Assembly: GCF_020037015.1 (NCBI RefSeq)
Contig: NZ_JAIQDE010000015.1
Location: 124,001-188,000 of the forward strand
Origin: Corallococcus sp. AS-1-6
GTDB taxonomy: Bacteria > Myxococcota > Myxococcia > Myxococcales > Myxococcaceae
Direction: 5' to 3'
DNA length: 64,000 bases
Under the pieces are notes generated by a model. It ran no database searches. It was not told the DNA's origin and saw only the letters and a program-made list of their open reading frames with translations. Made by a program: the position numbers and the translations under genes. Shown here piece after piece: positions 45,583-53,519 of this stretch. How positions within the stretch are numbered: the first letter of the stretch is position 1; each line of letters starts with the position of its first letter.

Positions 45583-46527
45583 ATGAACGGCGCCTCGCCG
45601 CTGCTGTCCCCGCTGGAGCGGCGCATCCGCGCCCGCGCCAGGGACTTCGACCTGGGGCCGCTCCTGCGGCTGCTGGAGACGCAGGGCTATGGCCGGGACC
45701 GGGTGCTCTTCGAGGGCAACCCGGAGCCGGTGGCGTCCACTTCGCTGGTGGAGGCGGTGGCGTTCCACGTCTCCCCGGTGCGCCGGGTGGTGGTGACGCT
45801 CAACCTGGGCCTCTTGAGCACGCCGGGCCTGTTGCCCAGCTACTTCCTCCAGGTGGCCGAGCAGCTTCCGGAGCCGGAGCCGTTCCTCGACTTCATCCGC
45901 TTCTTCGACCACCGGCTGATGCTGGCGCTGGTGGACGCGCTGCACCCCGAGCGGGACGCGAGCCTGGTGGGGGACTGGGAGCGCACGAAGTGCTTCTACC
46001 TGCGCATGGTGGGCGTGGATTCGCAGGCCACGCTCCAGTGGCTGTTCCAGCAGGTGTTCCCGGAGCTGCGCGTGACGTGCGTCCGCCGCTCCTTCCGCAC
46101 GCGCTTCTCCGGCATGCGGCCCACCCACGGGCCCACGCCGCTGGATGGCACGGGCATCCTGGGCCAGACGTACGCGGCGGACATCGGGGGCTTCCAGGTG
46201 GAGGTGTTCGCGGACGAGGAGGCGGACATGCGCGGGCGGGACTGGCCCGCGCGGGTGCGCCACCGCTTCCACCGGCACATCCTGCCGCTGCTCGTCCCCG
46301 CGCGGCTGCAACTGGAGGTGGTGCTGACGGTGCTCGCGCACGGGCGGACCGTGCGCCTGGGGCCCCGGGGACAGTTGGGCTACGAGCGGCTGCCGGGCGC
46401 GGAGGGCAAGCCGCTGCGGCAGCTCATCTTCCTGGGCGACACGTCCGTGCCGGTGGCCGCGCCTCCGCGCGCCGAAGGCGACCGGCAGGGCATGACCATG
46501 GGCACGCCGAAGGCGGCCGGACGGTAG
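45583..46527 (+). CDS. tssG: T6SS baseplate protein TssG
   Basis: 314 residues from ATG 45583. TssG features in order: DFDLGPLLRLLE (about 19-30), the strand-loop VVVTLNLGLLSTPGLLPSYF matching the usual GLxGPxGPLPxHY (about 63-82), FLDFIRFFDHRLM matching the FLDxFxHR motif (about 99-111), and GQTYAADIGGFQVEV. TssG together with TssF and TssE forms the wedges of the baseplate around the VgrG spike. It is the second gene of the tssA-tssG-tssE-vgrG-tssF run. Confidence 0.85.
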   Translation: MNGASPLLSPLERRIRARARDFDLGPLLRLLETQGYGRDRVLFEGNPEPVASTSLVEAVAFHVSPVRRVVVTLNLGLLSTPGLLPSYFLQVAEQLPEPEPFLDFIRFFDHRLMLALVDALHPERDASLVGDWERTKCFYLRMVGVDSQATLQWLFQQVFPELRVTCVRRSFRTRFSGMRPTHGPTPLDGTGILGQTYAADIGGFQVEVFADEEADMRGRDWPARVRHRFHRHILPLLVPARLQLEVVLTVLAHGRTVRLGPRGQLGYERLPGAEGKPLRQLIFLGDTSVPVAAPPRAEGDRQGMTMGTPKAAGR

Positions 46528-46541
46528 GAGGGGAGGGGACC

Positions 46542-46928
46542 GTGGGCTTTCTGCACCGGAAGTTCCTGGGGGTGGTGGAGACGCAGCGTGAGGCCGTGCT
46601 CCGAAACCTGGGCCACCTGCTCCAGGCGAAGCGGGGCGCGGCCTCCGTGCTGCCCGGCTTCGGGCTGACGGAGACGGGGTTCCGCTCGGACGCGGAGCGC
46701 CTTTCGGGCCTGGGCGCGGAGATCCGCGAGACGCTGTCGCGCTACGAGCCGCGCGTGGAGGTGGTGGCCATCGACGAGGTGCCCGCGGCGGCGGGCGGCG
46801 CGCCCGGCCTGGTGGTGCGCCTGCTGTTGCGTGACTCCCACGAGCCCATGGACCTGCTGCTGGACCCGGGCTCGCGCCGCCTGCGCGAACGGCCTCCGGA
46901 AGAGGCGGCCGGGGAGGACGACCCATGA
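46542..46928 (+). CDS. tssE: T6SS baseplate protein TssE (gp25-like)
   Basis: 128 residues from a GTG at 46542 after GGAGGGGAGG. The gp25/TssE lysozyme-like fold is recognised by AVLRNLGHLLQAKRGAASVLPGFGLTE-type motif (about 18-45: N-L-x-x-L-L-x-x-x-x-G and P-x-F/Y-G-L), LGAEIRETLSRYEPRVEVV (the RYEPR motif that contacts the sheath) and a final strand. TssE connects the sheath to the baseplate wedge. It ends overlapping the vgrG start by 4 bases (ATGA). Confidence 0.9.
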   Translation: MGFLHRKFLGVVETQREAVLRNLGHLLQAKRGAASVLPGFGLTETGFRSDAERLSGLGAEIRETLSRYEPRVEVVAIDEVPAAAGGAPGLVVRLLLRDSHEPMDLLLDPGSRRLRERPPEEAAGEDDP

Positions 46929-48556
46929 GGTTCACCGAACAGTTGAAGGTGACGCTGGACCTCAAGGCCGGCGACAAGGCCTTCAAGCTGCCCGCGGGCA
47001 GCATCAAGCGCCTGTCGGTGAAGGCACACGCCTACGGCTTCGAGGCGCGAATCGAGTGGTGGGTGCTCTGCAAGGAGAGCGGGGACGAGGACACGCTCTT
47101 CACCCCCTTCACCGACACGAAGCCCCTGACGGCGACGCTGACCGTGGACCGCCGCTACGGCGCGCAGGCGGAGGGGCGCGAGGGCGCGGAGGCCCTGCCG
47201 CTGAAGCTCATCGGGCGGGTGGAGGAGCGCCACGTCCGCGAGCGCTCGCTGGCGAACGTGAAGGACGCGCCGGTGATGCAGCGGCGCTACCGCATCCGCC
47301 TGGTGGACCCCGCCGCGATGCTGTGGCGCCGCCACTTCCCCAGCGGCGTGTGGGTGGACGAGACGCTGCAGGCGGTCCTCCAGGCGAACACGCCCGGGGG
47401 GCTGGACGTGGCCTACGAGTGGGAGGCCGCGGGGACGAAGCACGGCCTGCACGCGCTGGGGCTGGGCGCGGATGACGACTCCGGCGCCAGCTTCCTGGAC
47501 TTCGTGCACTGGGTGCAGGCGCGCATGCACGCGGGCATGTTCCTGGACTACGCGACGGGGAAGTACACGCTCGCGAACGCGAAGCCCGAGGGTGGCGAGG
47601 CGCTGGTGCTCACCCGCGACGAGGTGAAGCAGGTGGACCTGCGCTACCCGGAGCCGCGCCGGGACGCGCTGTCGGTGCTCAACAGCTACGTGGACGCCGG
47701 CACGAAGCGCAAGGCGGTGGAGAACGCGGACGCCATCGCGGGCGTCATCACCGAGTGCCTGGTCACCTCCACGCTGGAGGGCACGCTCACGGACCGGGTG
47801 ACGCTGGAGACGAAGCGCCAGCAGTTGGAAGGCCCGGAGCTGCGGCTGGCCTTCGCGAGCTACCCCCGCGCGTCGCTGGTGCTCAACGGCCTCTACACGC
47901 TGGGGGGCTTCAGCACGCAGGCCGCGACGCACGGCAAGCAGTACCGGCTCCACACGCTGGAGCTGGACGCGCGCGCCGTGGAGCCCGACGCCGCGCACGA
48001 CCCGGACAGCACCGCCAACGACTACGCGCTGTCGCTGAAGGCCACGCTGGAGGAGGCGGCGGACCCGACATTCCGGCGCCCGCGCTTCCGGCCGCCGCGC
48101 TGGCCCTTCCTCGCGGAGGGGCGGGTGGTCAGCGAGGAGGGCGCGGATCCGGAGCGCACGTATCAGATCCGCCAGGACGAGGAGACGTCGGTGGAGTCGT
48201 ACCGGGTGAAGCTGCCCCTGTGGGACAAGGAGGTGCGCTGTCCCTACGAGCCGCACCAGCAGCCCGGACACTTCTACTTCCCCGCGGACAAGGGGACGCG
48301 GGTGCTGGTGTCGCTGGACTACCAGCACGCGCGCATGGACCGCTTCCTGGAGTGGCGCCCCGGCGCGCGGCTCCCCAAGGAGTCGCAGGGCAACCACCTG
48401 CTGCTGGGCAAGACGGACAAGAGCGAGACGTCCATCCAGCACCTGTACCAGGACTCGAAGCCCATGCTGCGCATCCAGCGCACCCTGGAGAAGGACACCC
48501 AGCTCATCGAGGTGGCCGAGGGCCGGATGTTCCTGCGCGTGCAGGAGGGGGAGTAG
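46925..48556 (+). CDS. vgrG: T6SS spike protein VgrG (short form)
   Basis: 543 residues. The gp27-like part (about 1-400) contains YRIRLVDPAAMLWRR, HWVQARMHAGMFLDY and SYPRASLVLNGLYTLGGF. The gp5 OB-fold part follows (about 395-490): GRVVSEEGADPERTYQIRQ, ESYRVKLPLWDKEVRCPYE, FPADKGTRVLVSLDY, with the typical late motif FLEWRPGARLP and LLLGKTDKSETSIQH. Only about 40 residues of needle-like sequence follow before the stop, so the long beta-helix of ordinary VgrG is missing. Likely a baseplate hub whose needle is provided by another protein (see 38908-39486) or is minimal. Overlaps tssE by 4 bases; tssF follows after 3 bases. Confidence 0.85.
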   Translation: MRFTEQLKVTLDLKAGDKAFKLPAGSIKRLSVKAHAYGFEARIEWWVLCKESGDEDTLFTPFTDTKPLTATLTVDRRYGAQAEGREGAEALPLKLIGRVEERHVRERSLANVKDAPVMQRRYRIRLVDPAAMLWRRHFPSGVWVDETLQAVLQANTPGGLDVAYEWEAAGTKHGLHALGLGADDDSGASFLDFVHWVQARMHAGMFLDYATGKYTLANAKPEGGEALVLTRDEVKQVDLRYPEPRRDALSVLNSYVDAGTKRKAVENADAIAGVITECLVTSTLEGTLTDRVTLETKRQQLEGPELRLAFASYPRASLVLNGLYTLGGFSTQAATHGKQYRLHTLELDARAVEPDAAHDPDSTANDYALSLKATLEEAADPTFRRPRFRPPRWPFLAEGRVVSEEGADPERTYQIRQDEETSVESYRVKLPLWDKEVRCPYEPHQQPGHFYFPADKGTRVLVSLDYQHARMDRFLEWRPGARLPKESQGNHLLLGKTDKSETSIQHLYQDSKPMLRIQRTLEKDTQLIEVAEGRMFLRVQEGE

Positions 48557-48559
48557 GCC

Positions 48560-50227
48560 ATGCGGATGGATGAAGCGCTCTACGCGTCGTTCCTGGAGGA
48601 GCTCCAGGCGCTGGAGAAGTTCCGCCTGGGCTACACCGCCCTGCACCCCTCCGCGCCGCTGGATGGCGAGGACGCGGACGTGCGGCGGCTCACGGAGGCC
48701 ATGGCCCTGTTCACCGCGCGCACGCGCCGGGCGGGGCAGCGCGCGTTGGAGCGCAGCACGCTGCGGCTGTTCCAGCAGCACTTCGCCTACCTGCTCAACC
48801 CCATCCCCGCCATGGCCATGTTCCGCGCGGAGCCGGACGCGCGCTTCGTGGACGCCGCGGAGCTGCCCCGGGGCACGCCCTTCCTCCTCAACCCGGGCCC
48901 GGGCGGCGGTCCCACCGGGCCGCTCTCCCTGCGCACGCTGGCCCCGGTGCGGCTGCTGCCCGTGCGGCTCACCCAGGCGCGGCTGGAGCGCCAGGGCGAG
49001 GACGGCGCGCTCCTGCGGCTCGTCTTCGAGGGCGGCTTCCCGCGCAACGACTCGCCGGGCGAGGTGCGGCTGCACGTCAACCACCTCAACGACTTCCGGG
49101 CGTCCCTGGCGGTGTTCTTCCAACTGAAGAGCGCCGTGCGCTCCGCCACCGTCAGCTTCGACGACGGGGGGATGGAGCACGAGGTGAAGCCCTTCGACGC
49201 GCACTCGGGCCCGGTGCGCTTCGGCGCGCCCCGTCCGGTGCCCGCGGAGGGCGAGTCGTCCGAACACCCGCTCCAGCGGCTGCGGCAGCTCCTGCACTTC
49301 CCGCAGCAGGAGCTTTTCCTGGAGGCCCGCATCCCGCCGGCCCCCCGCAACTGGCAGGGCTTCACGCTGACCTTGCGCATGACGGGCCGCTGGCCGTCGG
49401 AGCTGGTGGTGGGGCCGGACTCATTCGTGGCGCACGCGGTGCCGGTGGTGAACCTGCAGCGCGCCATGGCGTCGCCCGTGGAGCACGACGGCACGAAGGA
49501 GCGGCACGCGGTGCAGCACCCGGATTCGTCCATGGGCTTCCGGCTGAACTCGGCCACGGGCGTGTACCAACTGACCCCCAAGGGCATGGTGCCCCTGCGC
49601 CCGGGCGCCATCTCCGGAGGCGCGGACACGTACGAGCTGGAGCACGAGGGCCAGGGGCTTTCGCGCACGTCGTGGCTGGCGCTGGACATGCCGGACGCGT
49701 TCCTCAAGCCGGTGCGGCTGGGCGTGGACGGCCTGTGGCACCAGCCGCTGCCGCCGCGCTTCGACGCGCGGGGCTACCGGCCGGTGCTGGCGGACCGCTT
49801 CCTGGAGGGCGTGCCGTGGAGCCTGGTGGGCGCGGTGGCGCCCGGCGGGGACAACCCGGTGGAGCACGGGCAGCAGGCCCTGTTGCAGTTGCTGGCGCTG
49901 CGCACGCAGCGGTTCCTGGGGCGCGAGGACCTGCTGTTCCTCCTGGAGGTGCTGGGCGTGCGGACGCAGCGGCACTTCCGGGACCTGCTGCCGTCCCTCA
50001 CGGAGGTGTCCGTGAAGTCCAAGCCCTTCGCCCGGAGCGCGGCGGGCTTCAAGTACGTGTACCAGTTGGGCTTCGGGCCCATGGACGCGTCGCTGCTGCC
50101 GCTGGTGGACCTGTTGTGCGGCCGGCTGGTGGAGCTGTTCGCGGTGTGGAGCGCGGAGGACGTGGTGGAGCTGGAGGTGCGCCTGCCCCAGCGCGAGGCG
50201 CCCCTGCGCTACGTGCCCCTGCCGTGA
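48560..50227 (+). CDS. tssF: T6SS baseplate protein TssF
   Basis: 555 residues, close to the usual 580-620. The N-terminus fits TssF: YASFLEELQALEKFRLGYTALHP (about 7-29), GEDADVRRLTEAMALFTARTRR (DPDVERLLEGFAFLxARxR in other families, about 35-56), and AYLLNPIPAMAMFR (PHYLRPIPSM motif, about 75-88). The ending DVVELEVRLPQREAPLRYV resembles the family C-terminus. TssF pairs with TssG in the wedge. Last gene of the rightward block; its stop lies 1 base from the stop of the convergent PAAR-like gene, leaving no room for a terminator. Confidence 0.88.
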   Translation: MRMDEALYASFLEELQALEKFRLGYTALHPSAPLDGEDADVRRLTEAMALFTARTRRAGQRALERSTLRLFQQHFAYLLNPIPAMAMFRAEPDARFVDAAELPRGTPFLLNPGPGGGPTGPLSLRTLAPVRLLPVRLTQARLERQGEDGALLRLVFEGGFPRNDSPGEVRLHVNHLNDFRASLAVFFQLKSAVRSATVSFDDGGMEHEVKPFDAHSGPVRFGAPRPVPAEGESSEHPLQRLRQLLHFPQQELFLEARIPPAPRNWQGFTLTLRMTGRWPSELVVGPDSFVAHAVPVVNLQRAMASPVEHDGTKERHAVQHPDSSMGFRLNSATGVYQLTPKGMVPLRPGAISGGADTYELEHEGQGLSRTSWLALDMPDAFLKPVRLGVDGLWHQPLPPRFDARGYRPVLADRFLEGVPWSLVGAVAPGGDNPVEHGQQALLQLLALRTQRFLGREDLLFLLEVLGVRTQRHFRDLLPSLTEVSVKSKPFARSAAGFKYVYQLGFGPMDASLLPLVDLLCGRLVELFAVWSAEDVVELEVRLPQREAPLRYVPLP

Positions 50228-50228
50228 G

Positions 50229-50615
50229 TCACTTCACCTGCGCCTTCATCTGGCCGGACACGTTGATCTTCACGATGCCGCCGTAGGCGCAGTTGCACAG
50301 GGACTTGTCGGTGAGCGCCGGCTTGCCCTTGATCAGCACCGTGGGCGAGCCCGGCGCCCAGGGCGCGACGAGCACGGGCATGCACGGCATGGGGGTGAGC
50401 GCCCCCATCGCGGCGGCGGTGGCGGCGGCCACGGTGGGGTTGGCCATGGACTGGCACATGCCGAAGGGCGGCACGTTCACGCCCGGGATGTTGTCCATGA
50501 TGGTGGCCGCCGGCGCGGTGGCGTTCACCTGGTTGGCGGGCGGCACCGACAGCGTCGAGGGCGCCAGGCCGAAGCTGCACTGGAGCATGGCCCCGGACAC
50601 GACCTGGATTCCCAT
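50229..50615 (-). CDS. DUF4280 / PAAR-like spike tip protein
   Basis: 128 residues from ATG 50615. The features are those of the DUF4280 family: MGIQVVSGAMLQCSFGLAPS opening, VNATAPAATIMDNIPGVNVPPFGMCQ, a Pro/Cys segment LTPMPCMPVLVAPWAPG, and CNCAYGGIVKINVSGQ at the end. Cys at positions 13, 63, 88 and in the CNC pair could bind a metal as in PAAR tips, which sharpen the VgrG spike and carry effectors. Its start codon shares one base with the stop of the upstream AMP-ligase-like gene, so the two are coupled. Confidence 0.85.
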   Translation of the reverse strand: MGIQVVSGAMLQCSFGLAPSTLSVPPANQVNATAPAATIMDNIPGVNVPPFGMCQSMANPTVAAATAAAMGALTPMPCMPVLVAPWAPGSPTVLIKGKPALTDKSLCNCAYGGIVKINVSGQMKAQVK

Positions 50616-52297
50616 CAGCGCGACTCCACCCGGGCGCGCAGCGACGTGAGCGCCTGGAACAGGGGGTCCCCCGCCTTCAGCTTCAGGGAGCCCGTGAGGT
50701 ACTGCGAACGGCACCACTCTTCATCCACCGGCCCGTCCTGCTGGCCGTCCAGCCGCCGCGCGTGGAGCGCGAAGCGCTCAATGCGGTCCGGCAGCGCGTC
50801 CGCGCCCAGGGCCTGTTCGATGCGGCGGCGCACGTCCGCGTCGCTGACCTCCACGCCCGGGGGCAGGTCGCCGGTGAAGACGAGCAGCACGCCGCGGTAC
50901 GCGCCCGCCATGCCGCTCACCGGCACGGCCAGCCCCACCGCGTCCAGCCGGGGGCCGGGGGGCTCGCGCAGCGCTTCCGCGACCTCCGTGAAGAGGAACA
51001 CCCGGCCCTCGCGCCGGGGCTCGCGCCCGCCGAGGTGGTGGTACTGGCCGCGCACCCGCGTCAGCACGACGTGCGCGGGCGGCCGTCCGGCGTCGGGCAG
51101 CGGGGTGAAGAGCCCCGTGTCCCCCGCGGCGTCCTGCCCGCTGTCCGTGAAGTCGCGCAGCGCCCAGGCGCGCCCGGGCGCGGGCGCGATGTCCGTGTGC
51201 ACGTCCGCCGCCGCGCGCCGGTGCGAGCACAGCACCGCGCCTCCCCACGCCGGGTCCACGCACACGTTGCCGCCGGGCACGCCGGCCAGCCCGCAGGCCT
51301 TGATGGCGTCGCGCCAGGCCTGGAAGTCGAAGGGCGCCTGCGGATCCCTGAACCACAGGCCCACGCTCTTGAGCGGCAGGCGCGCGCGGGCCACCAGGTC
51401 GCGCACGGCGGGCGTGAGGCCCAGGGCGCGCACGGGGTGTTCGGTGAGCAGCGCGGGAGAGACCTCCAGGTCCGCGGGCTCCACGTGCAGGAACGTCGCG
51501 CCGCGCAGGAGCGTGGTGAAGTACAGCGCCGGCAGGTGCTGGAGCGGGTGGAAGCCCGGCGCGGCCAGGTGGTCCCCCGGGGACAGGCCGAAGGTCAGGA
51601 GCCCGTCCACCAGCGCGCTCCGCCACGCGTCCCCGGCGGTGAGCGGCACGGGCACGTCGCTGGGGTTGGCCAGCGGAGAGAAGAGCAGGCCCACCGGCTC
51701 CGAGGGCTTGTACGTGTACGACGCGAGCGCGGGCGGCACCTGCGTCTGCGGCGGCAGGAGCCGCGCGGCGTGCTTGCCCAGGAGCGGGGCCTGGTGCGGC
51801 TCCGCGGCGATGTGCTGGGGCGCGAGCGCGTCCAGCCGGCGCGCCACGAAGGCGCGGGCCCCGGGCGGCAGCAGGCTCACGCACGCGCCCAGGCCCAGCG
51901 CGGCGCACAGCGACACCATCAGCTCCGGGCCCGGCGGCAGCATCAGGCACAGCTTCGCGCCCGGCTTCACCCCCGCCCCCGCCCAGGCGGTGGCCCGCCG
52001 CGTGGCCTGCTCCTGGAGCTGGCGGTAGCTCAGCGTGCGCCAGCCCTGCGTCCGCGAGTACGCGCGCAGCGCGATGCGGTCCGTGGTGGCGTGGCGGGCC
52101 ACCAGGTCGTGGAAGAAGTCGTGGTGCTGGCCGGTGCGGCTCTTGAAAGGAGTGCTCCGGCCCGCGTGGACGGGGGCCATCGCGGCGGCGAAGCCGTCCG
52201 GATCCTCCCAGCTCCGGGCGAGCCACGCGGGCACGCCGTCCGGAGGCGGCTGGGTGCCGTCGAACGCGGCGAGCACGACGCGCGGCTCGAAGGTCAT
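50615..52297 (-). CDS. AMP-ligase-like (ANL fold) protein lacking catalytic motifs
   Basis: 560 residues. The N-terminal half follows an acyl-CoA synthetase/adenylation domain: IALRAYSRTQGWRTLSYRQLQEQATRRATAW split over 70-100, then AGVKPGAKLCLMLPPGPELMVSLCAALGLGACVSLLPP. The P-loop motif (SGTTGxPK in active enzymes) is replaced by LLFSPLANPSDVPV at about 207-220. The Y-G-x-T-E, TGD and GRxDxxIK motifs are not recognisable. I infer a fold without ATP-dependent ligase activity. It overlaps by 4 bases the upstream barrel-like gene and by 1 base the PAAR-like gene downstream, so it belongs to the T6SS locus. Possible role: effector chaperone or adaptor built on the ANL scaffold. Confidence 0.7.
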   Translation of the reverse strand: MTFEPRVVLAAFDGTQPPPDGVPAWLARSWEDPDGFAAAMAPVHAGRSTPFKSRTGQHHDFFHDLVARHATTDRIALRAYSRTQGWRTLSYRQLQEQATRRATAWAGAGVKPGAKLCLMLPPGPELMVSLCAALGLGACVSLLPPGARAFVARRLDALAPQHIAAEPHQAPLLGKHAARLLPPQTQVPPALASYTYKPSEPVGLLFSPLANPSDVPVPLTAGDAWRSALVDGLLTFGLSPGDHLAAPGFHPLQHLPALYFTTLLRGATFLHVEPADLEVSPALLTEHPVRALGLTPAVRDLVARARLPLKSVGLWFRDPQAPFDFQAWRDAIKACGLAGVPGGNVCVDPAWGGAVLCSHRRAAADVHTDIAPAPGRAWALRDFTDSGQDAAGDTGLFTPLPDAGRPPAHVVLTRVRGQYHHLGGREPRREGRVFLFTEVAEALREPPGPRLDAVGLAVPVSGMAGAYRGVLLVFTGDLPPGVEVSDADVRRRIEQALGADALPDRIERFALHARRLDGQQDGPVDEEWCRSQYLTGSLKLKAGDPLFQALTSLRARVESR

Positions 52298-53334
52298 GGC
52301 GAGGACCGCGGCGCGGGTTCAGGGGGGAGCAGCTCGCGGGTGGGCACCGGCTCCACGCTCGAGTCCGGGACGTACTCCGGCCGCGTCTGGAGTTCCTCCA
52401 GGCGCAGTTGGGGCACGGGCTCCGGGAGCACCTCCATCCGGGGAGGAGGCTCCTGGCGGAAGGACACGCCCAACAGCACCCGGGCGATGGGCGTGCCCGG
52501 CGTGCGTCCCAGGCCGGGCCCGGCGAGCGCGTGCAGCTCCAGGCCCTCCGACAGCGGGATGCGCCCGCCGCCGAGCACCTCCACCGCGGGCTGGGCCATG
52601 TCCGCGGCGAAGGCGGCCTTCACCGCCAGCTCTCCGCGCAGCCCCTGTCCGGCCGTCGTCACCCCGGCGCCCAGGCGGACCTCCAGCGCCTGCCCGGAGG
52701 CGCCCGTCGCGGAGAGCGGGTTGCGCGAGCGCAGGAGCACGCCGGCCTCCAGCGTGGGCTTGAGCCACGCCACCTGCGTGCCCATGGCGGCCAGGGCGCG
52801 CACGCGCAGCCCCGAGTCCCGGCCCAGCACCGCCTCGCTGCCGATGGGCAGGCCCACGCCCAGGTCCATGGAGAGGTCCACGGGGTGCTCGTCGCGGCGG
52901 TTCAGGAGCCCCAGGCGCGCTTGTATCTCCGGCGTGCCCAGGCCCTGCGAGGCCAGCGGCGTCAGGCCCAGGGGCGCCGGATCATCCCCCTGCTGCCACA
53001 ACACCACCGGCACCTGCGCGCCCACCTCCAGCCACGGCAGCACCCCGTAGCTGCCCGCCAGGACGGAGGACGCGCGGTCGCGCACGGCCTCCAGGCGGCG
53101 CTCGCCGTTGAGGAGCACCAGCGGCAGCCGCTGATACTGACCCACCAGCCCCAGGCTCATGCCGCCGGGCACCAGCAGCTCGCCGTTGCGCATCACCGCG
53201 GTGCCGCGGCCGGGGTTGAACTCCAGGTGCTCCAGCTCGAAGCCGGGCAGGGCGGACTGGGCCCAGGCGGGCAGGGCGCTCAACAGGACCGCGGCGGCGG
53301 CGCCGTGCACGGACAGGACTTTGGGCATGGGCAT
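52294..53334 (-). CDS. Outer-membrane barrel-like protein related to the N-terminal part of myxobacterial OmpA proteins
   Basis: 346 residues from ATG 53334 (MPMPKVLSV), or 344 from 53328. Signal peptide to AWAQ (about 28). Residues 30-290 are alternating strands with GxGxPxGS turns (MSLGLVGQYQRLPLVLLNGERR split, GVLPWLEVGAQVPVVLWQQGDD, DLGVGLPIGSEAVLGRDSG, RVLLGVSFR), as in the transmembrane domain that precedes OmpA-like domains in myxobacteria. Instead of a peptidoglycan-binding OmpA domain it ends in a Pro/Glu-rich tail (about 300-346). First gene of the overlapping trio barrel/ANL/PAAR-like. It may mark a docking site in the outer membrane. Confidence 0.65.
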   Translation of the reverse strand: MPMPKVLSVHGAAAAVLLSALPAWAQSALPGFELEHLEFNPGRGTAVMRNGELLVPGGMSLGLVGQYQRLPLVLLNGERRLEAVRDRASSVLAGSYGVLPWLEVGAQVPVVLWQQGDDPAPLGLTPLASQGLGTPEIQARLGLLNRRDEHPVDLSMDLGVGLPIGSEAVLGRDSGLRVRALAAMGTQVAWLKPTLEAGVLLRSRNPLSATGASGQALEVRLGAGVTTAGQGLRGELAVKAAFAADMAQPAVEVLGGGRIPLSEGLELHALAGPGLGRTPGTPIARVLLGVSFRQEPPPRMEVLPEPVPQLRLEELQTRPEYVPDSSVEPVPTRELLPPEPAPRSSP

Positions 53335-53519
53335 GATGGCGCTCGGTCCCGCTTCTGGCGGGACGCGCTCCCCCGGGCGGTCATCATACCCAGACACCGG
53401 CGCGAAACATAGCCACGCCCGGAAGGGGATGAGCAGGGAATGGGGTCGGCGCCACCCTGATGCATGGGGTTGGCGACCTGCTCGGTCCTGGTGTTCCGGC
53501 TGTGTATGTTTCACCGGCG

